Below are positions 7,927-14,005 of a stretch of 21,709 nt of DNA, piece after piece; the first letter of the stretch is position 1, and each line of letters begins with the position of its first letter. The position numbers and the translations under genes are program-made. Source of the DNA: Acidimicrobiaceae bacterium (GTDB lineage: Bacteria > Actinomycetota > Acidimicrobiia > Acidimicrobiales > RAAP-2); contig PLSY01000218.1 of NCBI GenBank assembly GCA_003164275.1, forward strand, positions 4,160-25,868. The letters are read 5' to 3'. The notes beneath the pieces are model-generated. The model saw nothing but the letters and a program-made list of their open reading frames with translations. It was not told the origin of the DNA and ran no database searches.

Positions 7927-9465
7927 TCAAGCAATACCGTGCTCGAAAAGGTGCTTCTCCACAGTCGAGGCGATGTGGTCGAGATGGGCTTCAGTCATCC
8001 CCGGGTAGACGCCGAACCAGAACGCGTCGTTCATAAGCCGGTCCGTGTTCGGAAGTTCTCCGATCTGGCGGAACCCAGTTCCCGACTCACGCATCTCGTC
8101 GAAGCACGGTTGGCGCACCAAATTCCCAGCGAACAGCATCCGGGTCTGGATGCGGGCTCCTTCGAGTGCCGAGACCAGACTGTCCCGGGTCACCGTCGAT
8201 CCGGGTTTCACGACTACGAGGAATCCAAACCAGCTGGGCAGTGCGTGCTCGGTAGGTTCGGGTAGTCGAAGTACGTCGGAAAACCGCGCCAGCCTCTTGT
8301 GGAAATAGTTGAAATTCCTTCGTCGGTCAGCGACGAAGGAGGGGAGCTTCGCCAGTTGAGCGACTCCCACAGCGGCCTGCATGTCCGTCATTTTGAGGTT
8401 GTAGCCGAAGTGGGAGTAGGTGTACTTGTGGTCGTAACCTTCAGGGAGCGTCCCGAGCGACCAACCGAACCGCTTGCCGCATGTATTGGAACGACCGGGC
8501 TGGCAGTAGCAATCGCGACCCCAGTCTCGAATCGATTCGGCGATAGTTCCCAGCTCCTCATCGCTGGTGTAGACGGCGCCTCCTTCGCCCGTAGTCATCT
8601 GGTGGGCAGGGTAGAAGCTGCTCGTTGACAAATGTCCGAAGGTACCCGTCCTTCGTGTCTCGGCCTCTGGCCCGCGCCGCGTGGTGTACTCCGAGCCCAT
8701 TGCATCGCAGTTGTCCTCGACGAGCCACAGGTCGTTTGCCTCGCAAAAGTCCAGTACAGCATCGATATCGAACGGATTCCCCAGGGTGTGGGCGACCATC
8801 ACGGCTTTGGTCCGGGAACTGAGCGCCTGAGACAGCATCGTTGCGTCGATGTTGTCTGTTGTCGGATCGACATCCACGAACACCGGCACTACTCCGTGCT
8901 GAATCGCCGGTGCGACCGTGGTCGGAAAGCCTGCGGCAACCGTGATGACCTCGTCGCCAGGTCGGATCCTCCGATCCCCGAGGCGGGGAGACGTGAGGGT
9001 CGAGAAGGCCAAGAGGTTGGCCGATGACCCAGAGTTGACCAAGCGGCACTCCGAGACACCCACGAACTCAGCCAGACCCTTCTCCAATTCACGGCAGAAA
9101 CGCCCACTCGTAAGCCAGAAGTCCAGGCTGGCGTCGACCAATGACACGACTTCGGACTCATCGAAGACGCGCCCAGCGTAGGGAGTTGGTGTTTTTCCTG
9201 GAACGTACGCCTGTGGAGCCCAGCGAAGCCGGGCATAAGATGCGACCTTGTCGAGGATCTCTGCCCTCAGCGCAGCGACGGATGGCTCAGCATCGCCCTT
9301 GGACTCAGGGCCATCGTCGATGTCGGATTGAGCAGCACTATCGGCGGGTGGCGCGGTCGCCGCTGACTCGTTGGATGCCTGAGCAGGAGATTCGGTTCCT
9401 GAAGCGGGCGGCTCCGTTCCCACTCGACCGTCGGTTTCGATTCGTGTATCCCTGTTCCCGAGCAT
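7927..9465 (-). CDS. rfbH: CDP-6-deoxy-D-xylo-4-hexulose-3-dehydrase (E1)
   Basis: Removes the C3 hydroxyl of CDP-4-keto-6-deoxyglucose using PMP and a [2Fe-2S] cluster, the entry to 3,6-dideoxy sugars. The fold is DegT/StrS aminotransferase-like, but [14 protein letters not shown] puts His288 where transaminases have the PLP-binding Lys, the E1 signature. The cluster ligands are kept as Cys253, Cys319-x-Cys321-x7-Cys329 ([14 protein letters not shown]). Spacing between the first two is eight residues longer than in Yersinia E1 because of an insert near 262-273. [21 protein letters not shown] and [10 protein letters not shown] are also diagnostic. A 60-70-residue Ala/Glu/Ser/Pro-rich acidic N-terminal tail precedes the core; relatives start near the LRAEI helix. 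No ATG/GTG start lies between codon 15 and the core, so the tail appears translated. The partner reductase E3 is not in the window. Confidence 0.96.
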   Translation of the reverse strand: MLGNRDTRIETDGRVGTEPPASGTESPAQASNESAATAPPADSAAQSDIDDGPESKGDAEPSVAALRAEILDKVASYARLRWAPQAYVPGKTPTPYAGRVFDESEVVSLVDASLDFWLTSGRFCRELEKGLAEFVGVSECRLVNSGSSANLLAFSTLTSPRLGDRRIRPGDEVITVAAGFPTTVAPAIQHGVVPVFVDVDPTTDNIDATMLSQALSSRTKAVMVAHTLGNPFDIDAVLDFCEANDLWLVEDNCDAMGSEYTTRRGPEAETRRTGTFGHLSTSSFYPAHQMTTGEGGAVYTSDEELGTIAESIRDWGRDCYCQPGRSNTCGKRFGWSLGTLPEGYDHKYTYSHFGYNLKMTDMQAAVGVAQLAKLPSFVADRRRNFNYFHKRLARFSDVLRLPEPTEHALPSWFGFLVVVKPGSTVTRDSLVSALEGARIQTRMLFAGNLVRQPCFDEMRESGTGFRQIGELPNTDRLMNDAFWFGVYPGMTEAHLDHIASTVEKHLFEHGIA

Positions 9466-9513
9466 TGTTGGACTACCTTAGGACCTGCGACGACCTGAAA
9501 GGAAAGACCGCCC
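9466..9513. promoter_or_regulatory. 48-bp divergent promoter region
   Basis: This is the only space between the divergent rfbH (start 9465) and aldolase-like (start 9514) genes. Overlapping -10-like hexamers face each other: TACCTT on plus (9474-9479) and TAAGGT on minus (9475-9480). The plus gene has a good ribosome site, AAAGGAAAG at 9498-9506, seven bases before its ATG. The minus transcript would be nearly leaderless. The -35 elements would fall inside coding sequence and are not convincing. Confidence 0.4.
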
Positions 9514-10323
9514 ATGAATCATTTGGAACGGCAGATGCTGGACATCCTGAGGCGGGGCAAGGACGAGTTCGGCTATACGGCGGTGAAGGCTGAGTTTGAA
9601 GCGGAGGGCACACGGACCGACGAGCTATTGCGTCTTATGGAAATAGCCCGTAAGGCAGATCTGGGTCTTGGGTTGAAGATCGGCGGGTGCGAAGCCATGC
9701 GCGACCTCATGGAGGCGAAGCAGATCGGCGTCGAATATGTGATTGCTCCGATGATCGAGACGCCATACGCACTTTCCAAGTTCATCGACGCAAAGAACAT
9801 CGTGTTCACCGAAGACGAGCAACAGGACACGGGGTTCCTCTTCAACCTTGAGACCGAGACGGCGTTCGGACACCTTCCCGAGCTAGTCGCCATGGCTAGT
9901 GCACCGAACGGTGCCGATGGGGTCGTGTTCGGTCGGGTGGATTTCACCCTGTCGACGGGTCGGGACCGGGACGAGATCAATAGCGACGCCATTACGGACT
10001 ACTGCCTGCAGACTGCCAAGACGCTCGCTGAGTCGGGCCAGGACTATGTCGTAGGCGGTGGCGTCTCGATGGATGCCCTGAACGCACTTCGCCAGGTCCG
10101 GGGGATCTATCTCTCCCGGTTCGAAACCCGAAAGGTGATCTTCGACGCACGGTCGCTCGAGGAGAACGATCTTGAGAAGGGCCTAATCGAGGCCGTGCAC
10201 TTCGAGCTCCTCTGGCTGATCAACAAGCGTGAGTACTACAGCTCGATCGAAAGGGAGGATGCCAAGCGCATCGAAATGCTCGAGAAGCGCTGGCACGTTC
10301 TCTCGGCCGAAGATCGGGCCTGA
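9514..10323 (+). CDS. HpcH/HpaI aldolase / citrate lyase beta-like protein
   Basis: The 269-residue predicted TIM-barrel protein belongs to the pyruvate/phosphoenolpyruvate-utilising aldolase superfamily. Visible motifs are [29 protein letters not shown] with Glu113 and [13 protein letters not shown] with Asp143; the last two sit where HpaI and citrate-lyase beta proteins bind the divalent metal that coordinates pyruvate enolate. Known members cleave or form a C-C bond to pyruvate, oxaloacetate or acetyl groups. In this cluster it is first in a run with the ThDP enzyme 16 bp downstream, so it may supply or process the ketoacid-derived carbon unit added to a ketosugar; that is inference. The start has a clear AAAGGAAAG site. 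The C-terminal helix region (about 225-269) is charged. The substrate cannot be named from sequence. Confidence 0.85.
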   Translation: MNHLERQMLDILRRGKDEFGYTAVKAEFEAEGTRTDELLRLMEIARKADLGLGLKIGGCEAMRDLMEAKQIGVEYVIAPMIETPYALSKFIDAKNIVFTEDEQQDTGFLFNLETETAFGHLPELVAMASAPNGADGVVFGRVDFTLSTGRDRDEINSDAITDYCLQTAKTLAESGQDYVVGGGVSMDALNALRQVRGIYLSRFETRKVIFDARSLEENDLEKGLIEAVHFELLWLINKREYYSSIEREDAKRIEMLEKRWHVLSAEDRA

Positions 10324-10339
10324 GGCCTGTTGCTCCTTC

Positions 10340-12169
10340 ATGAGGGTCGCTGACTATATTTCCCAACTCCTGGTCGACGACGGGATCGAACAGGTGTTCA
10401 TGGTGACCGGCGGCGGGGCGATGCATCTCAATGACGCCATCGGACGTCACCCCGGGCTCACGACCGTCTTCACCCATCATGAGCAGTCCTGCGCGATGGC
10501 GGCCGAAAGCTACGGTCGATTGGCCGGCCGGCCGGCCGCGGTGAATGTGACGACCGGTCCTGGTGGGATCAACGCTCTCAACGGAGTCTATGGAGCCTAT
10601 GTCGACTCGATCCCGATGGTGGTGGTATCCGGCCAGGTCAAGCGCGAGACGCTTGTCACCAGCTACGACCTTCCTCTCCGTCAACTCGGTGATCAGGAAG
10701 TGGACATCGTTGCTATGGCCTCCCCGGTCTGCAAGTCAGCCACTCTGTTGTCCAACCCAGACGACACGAGGTTTGTTGTCGAGCGGGCACTCTGGCTGGC
10801 CCGATCGGGTCGCCCAGGGCCTGTGTGGATCGACGTCCCCATAGACGTCCAGTCCGCTCAGACCGATCCTCAGTCCCAACGGGTCTTTGACCCAGTGGTC
10901 GACGGCCCGACTGCGGTACTTCCGGCCGAGAAGGGTGCAGAGGAGGGTTTGGGACTCGAGGTTCTGTTGGGTGAAGCCCTCGAGAGACTCCGATCCGCTC
11001 GGCGTCCAGTCATTCTGGCCGGTGCCGGCGTACGCATCTGCGGGGCTCATGACCGATTCCTCCGGGTCATCGACAAGTTGGGCATTCCAGTAACGACTGG
11101 ATGGAACGCCCACGACGCGTTGTGGAACTCACATCCCCTCTATGCGGGACGGCCGGGCACGATCGGGGATCGGGGCGGAAACTTTGCAGTTCAGAACTCC
11201 GACTTTCTCCTGGTGCTTGGCAGCAGACTGAACATCCGCCAGGTCAGTTACAACTGGGAAGCGTTCGCTCGCGCCGCCTACGTGGTGATGATCGACATTG
11301 ACAAGGCCGAACTCGCCAAGCCGACACTCTCGATCGATCTTCCCGTCCACGCCGATCTGGCTGAGGCCCTCGCCTTGTTTGAGGACCTTAAATACGAACA
11401 GGTGCCCGCTCACGCCGAATACCTTTCATGGTGCAGAGAACGGTCCGCCAGGTATCCGGTAGTACTACCTGAGTACTCCAAGGAGAATGAGCCGGTGAAC
11501 CCCTACCGGTTTGTTGAGGCTTTGTTCAATGAGCTGGATGAAAGCGACGTAGTTGTCACCGGTGATGGCTCGGCGTGTGTCGTCACGTTCCAAGCGGCCT
11601 ACCTCAAGCCGGGCCAACGCCTCTTCACAAACTCCGGCTGCGCTTCGATGGGATATGACCTCCCCGCCGCAATTGGAGCTCAGTACGCAGCCAAGGACCA
11701 ACGGGTCATCTGCATTGCAGGGGACGGCAGCGTGATGCTGAACCTGCAAGAGTTGCAGACCATTGCCGGCACTAAACTGCCGATCAAACTCTTCGTCCTC
11801 AACAACAACGGATACAGCTCGATTCGTCAAACCCAGCAGAGCTACTTCCCCGACAATGTGGTGGGCTGCGGGCCCGAGTCGGGACTCACCTTTCCCGATT
11901 TCGTCGCTCTTGGTACGGCCTTCGGCTTCCAGGCTCAGCGATGCTCCACGCACGAGGGTCTGTCGGAGGCCATTCGGCGCACCTTGTCGAGTGACGGCCC
12001 TCAGTTGCTCGAGATCATGCTCGATCCCGAGCAGGGCTTCTCGCCTAAACTAGCTTCCCGGCAGCTCGATAATGGGCAGATGGTCTCGTCCCCATTGGAG
12101 GACCTGGCCCCCTTCCTGCCGCGCGAGGAGTTGGCCGAAAGTATGTTGATCCCCATGGTGGAGGAGTGA
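10340..12169 (+). CDS. ThDP-dependent acetolactate synthase-like enzyme (YerE-like candidate)
   Basis: The 609-residue enzyme has the three-domain architecture of the acetolactate synthase/pyruvate oxidase family. The N-terminal domain has the activating Glu48 in FTHHEQSCAMAAESYG. A central nucleotide-binding-type domain spans about 200-345. The C-terminal ThDP/Mg domain has GDG at 461-463, then 24 residues to Asn488-Asn489. Family members decarboxylate a 2-ketoacid and transfer the two-carbon unit. YerE of Yersinia does this onto C4 of CDP-4-keto-3,6-dideoxyglucose, and the RfbF/G/H genes here would make that acceptor, so a YerE-like role is favoured over branched-chain amino-acid synthesis; no regulatory subunit gene is adjacent. 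The start is MRVADYISQLL at 10340. An in-frame ATG at 10229 would lie inside the aldolase gene and encodes non-family residues. The stop overlaps the next start as GTGA. Confidence 0.9.
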   Translation: MRVADYISQLLVDDGIEQVFMVTGGGAMHLNDAIGRHPGLTTVFTHHEQSCAMAAESYGRLAGRPAAVNVTTGPGGINALNGVYGAYVDSIPMVVVSGQVKRETLVTSYDLPLRQLGDQEVDIVAMASPVCKSATLLSNPDDTRFVVERALWLARSGRPGPVWIDVPIDVQSAQTDPQSQRVFDPVVDGPTAVLPAEKGAEEGLGLEVLLGEALERLRSARRPVILAGAGVRICGAHDRFLRVIDKLGIPVTTGWNAHDALWNSHPLYAGRPGTIGDRGGNFAVQNSDFLLVLGSRLNIRQVSYNWEAFARAAYVVMIDIDKAELAKPTLSIDLPVHADLAEALALFEDLKYEQVPAHAEYLSWCRERSARYPVVLPEYSKENEPVNPYRFVEALFNELDESDVVVTGDGSACVVTFQAAYLKPGQRLFTNSGCASMGYDLPAAIGAQYAAKDQRVICIAGDGSVMLNLQELQTIAGTKLPIKLFVLNNNGYSSIRQTQQSYFPDNVVGCGPESGLTFPDFVALGTAFGFQAQRCSTHEGLSEAIRRTLSSDGPQLLEIMLDPEQGFSPKLASRQLDNGQMVSSPLEDLAPFLPREELAESMLIPMVEE

Positions 12170-12852
12170 ACGGAGCCTCGCTACCGTCTGTACTTGTCCT
12201 TGGGGGGAGGGGAGACATTGGGGCGGCCATCGTCGACCGATTCGTCTCCGCCGGACACGACGTGATGCCGACGGGGCGCGCCGAGTTCGACTTGACTGAC
12301 GACACCGCCATCGATGCCTGGTTCGACGGCCGCAGCGAACCAATCGGAGTACTGGTGCATTCGGCTGGCCTCAACAATCCCAAACTCTTTGCCGAACTGA
12401 GTTCGGCCGAGATTCGTGAGTGTTTCTCTGCCAATGTCGAAGGATTCTTGCAAGTAGTCCGACGCACGTCGGCGGACCTGGTTGCGGCAAAGGGCAGAAT
12501 CGTCGTGCTCTCGTCGATCTTCGGGTTTCTGTCACGATCCGGTCGCCTTCCCTATGCCATGTCCAAGCACGCTCTGATCGGGGTGGTGAAAACACTGGCA
12601 ATCGAGCTCGCCGCTGATGGAGTCTTGGTCAACGCGGTGTCCCCTGGCTATATCGACACCAGGCTGACCAGCGCCAACAATGATGAGGCCATGATTCACC
12701 GCCTGGAAAAGTCGGTGCCGCTCGGGAGACTTGGTCAACCGGATGACATTGCCGACGTCGTCTACTTCCTCGGCTCGTCAGCGAATCGGTACATCACCGG
12801 ACAAGACGTGGTGGTCGATGGGGGATTCTCCATTGACGGCGGCCGAAGCTGA
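12166..12852 (+). CDS. Short-chain dehydrogenase/reductase
   Basis: Classical SDR of 228 residues, predicted NAD(P)-dependent and cytoplasmic. The nucleotide loop is GGRGDIG (residues 13-19), a variant of TGxxxGIG. The catalytic group is Ser116/117 in VVLSSIFG, Tyr130 and Lys134 (YAMSK). The end, ITGQDVVVDGGFSI, is the usual SDR C-terminus. It starts with GTG in a GTGA overlap with the ThDP-enzyme stop; GGAGGA lies immediately before it. Coupling to that gene and to the cyclase-like gene 4 bp downstream implies a step in the same pathway, most simply reduction or oxidation of a keto group on the extended sugar or cyclitol. Substrate and direction are not determined. Confidence 0.9.
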   Translation: MNGASLPSVLVLGGRGDIGAAIVDRFVSAGHDVMPTGRAEFDLTDDTAIDAWFDGRSEPIGVLVHSAGLNNPKLFAELSSAEIRECFSANVEGFLQVVRRTSADLVAAKGRIVVLSSIFGFLSRSGRLPYAMSKHALIGVVKTLAIELAADGVLVNAVSPGYIDTRLTSANNDEAMIHRLEKSVPLGRLGQPDDIADVVYFLGSSANRYITGQDVVVDGGFSIDGGRS

Positions 12853-12856
12853 TCGC

Positions 12857-14005
12857 ATGCCGACCTTCCGTATCCAAGAGACTGAGTTCGAGGCTGTACT
12901 CAACCCGGAAGGCGGAGAACGGATGGCGGTACGGTCAACGCCCCGTCCATATCAGGTCGAGTTCGCCTCTTCGCAACCGCTGGGCGCGACGATCGACGAG
13001 ATGGTCAAAGCGGCTGCCCATCCTGTCGTCCTGGCCGACCGGACCGTCTACGAGGCTCATCTGGCGGATAGCCCGGCGATAGCTGCCGCGCCTTCGATGT
13101 TGGCGGAAGCGACTGAAGAGTTCAAGAGCGTCGATGGGGCCTTTTCGGTAGTCGAGTTTATGGATGCACAGAGGACGAGCCGCAGCTCGCTCTTGGTGGT
13201 GATCGGGGGAGGCATCATCCAGGACGTGGGGGCCTTTGCTGCGTGCGTCTACAAGCGCGGAGTTCCCTGGGCCTTCGTACCCACGACGATGTTGGCCCAG
13301 GCAGATAGCTGCATTGGAGCGAAAAGCGGACTTAATTTCAAGGGCGCCAAGAACTTGGTCGGTGTGTTCTCGGCCCCGCGGCATATCGTGATCCATACTG
13401 GATTTCTGGGCTCGTTGCCCGCCGACGATCTGCTCTCTGGACTGGGGGAGGTATTTCGGTTGAGCATTATCGGCGGCCCGACCTTTCTCGATCAGTTCGA
13501 GGACCTCTTGCCGGATGCCATTGGTGGCGATCACCTGGTGTTGGATCGGTTGATTAGCATGGCCCTCTCGGTGAAGCGATCAGTCGTAGAGGTGGACGAG
13601 TATGAACTCGACCTCCGCCGGTCGATGAACTTCGGACATAGCATCGGCCACGCGCTTGAAGCCCTGACCGGACATGCCATTCCCCATGGAACCGCTGTGG
13701 CTGTCGGCGTGCTCGTGGAAGCCGACATCAGCAACCAGCGAGGGATGCTCTCCGACGACGACCTGCGGCGCCTCATCGAGACTGGCCGGCCGCTCATCTC
13801 AGCTGGTGTGCGTCATTTGTTGGATCAGGTGGATCTCGAGCAGATACTCGATGTGCTTTTTCGCGACAAGAAGGTCGAGGGTGGCACACTGAAGCTGGTC
13901 GTACCTGAGCTCATCGGACAGATCAGATTTATCGACTTTCCGCTAGAACCTGCATCAGTGCCACTTCTTGAAGCGGCTCTGCATCGAGTTCTGGCCGACG
14001 TGTGA
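12857..14005 (+). CDS. 3-dehydroquinate synthase-like cyclase (sugar phosphate cyclase family)
   Basis: The 382-residue protein has NAD-binding GGGIIQDVGAF (117-127), VPTTMLAQADSCIGAKSG with Lys156, GAKNLVG with Lys165, and predicted metal ligands Glu198 (GLGEVF), His261 (NFGHSIGHALE) and His277 (PHGTAVAVG). DHQ synthase converts DAHP to a carbocycle; relatives make 2-deoxy-scyllo-inosose or 2-epi-5-epi-valiolone. The usual VIKYG segment after the metal Glu reads VFRLS here, replacing a substrate-contacting Lys, and Glu in HGEAV is Thr. This argues against housekeeping AroB and for a different polyol-ketose substrate. It starts 4 bp after the SDR. ATG 12923 (MAVRSTPRPYQVEF) has a better ribosome site (AAGGCGGAG) and is a real alternative. 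An ATG at 12731 lies within the SDR and is unlikely. The stop overlaps the next GTG (GTGA). Confidence 0.87.
   Translation: MPTFRIQETEFEAVLNPEGGERMAVRSTPRPYQVEFASSQPLGATIDEMVKAAAHPVVLADRTVYEAHLADSPAIAAAPSMLAEATEEFKSVDGAFSVVEFMDAQRTSRSSLLVVIGGGIIQDVGAFAACVYKRGVPWAFVPTTMLAQADSCIGAKSGLNFKGAKNLVGVFSAPRHIVIHTGFLGSLPADDLLSGLGEVFRLSIIGGPTFLDQFEDLLPDAIGGDHLVLDRLISMALSVKRSVVEVDEYELDLRRSMNFGHSIGHALEALTGHAIPHGTAVAVGVLVEADISNQRGMLSDDDLRRLIETGRPLISAGVRHLLDQVDLEQILDVLFRDKKVEGGTLKLVVPELIGQIRFIDFPLEPASVPLLEAALHRVLADV

Noticed and set aside
7927..9465. DegT/StrS sugar aminotransferase
   Set aside because: The fold matches, but the PLP lysine is replaced by His288 and E1-specific cluster cysteines are present, so it is a dehydrase.
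10229..10340. Longer N-terminus for the ThDP enzyme from ATG 10229
   Set aside because: The extra 37 residues overlap the aldolase gene in another frame and look like shadow translation; MRVADYISQLL is the normal family start.
10524..10540. Tandem GGCC repeat
   Set aside because: It lies in frame within the ThDP enzyme and encodes ordinary Ala-Gly-Arg-Pro codons; it is compositional.
10340..12169. Housekeeping acetolactate synthase (IlvB) or IolD
   Set aside because: It sits in a nucleotide-sugar operon with no regulatory subunit gene or other amino-acid or inositol genes; YerE-like chemistry fits better, although the family alone does not decide.
12731..12857. Longer N-terminus for the cyclase-like protein
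   Set aside because: It lies inside the SDR gene in another frame and has no family-like sequence.
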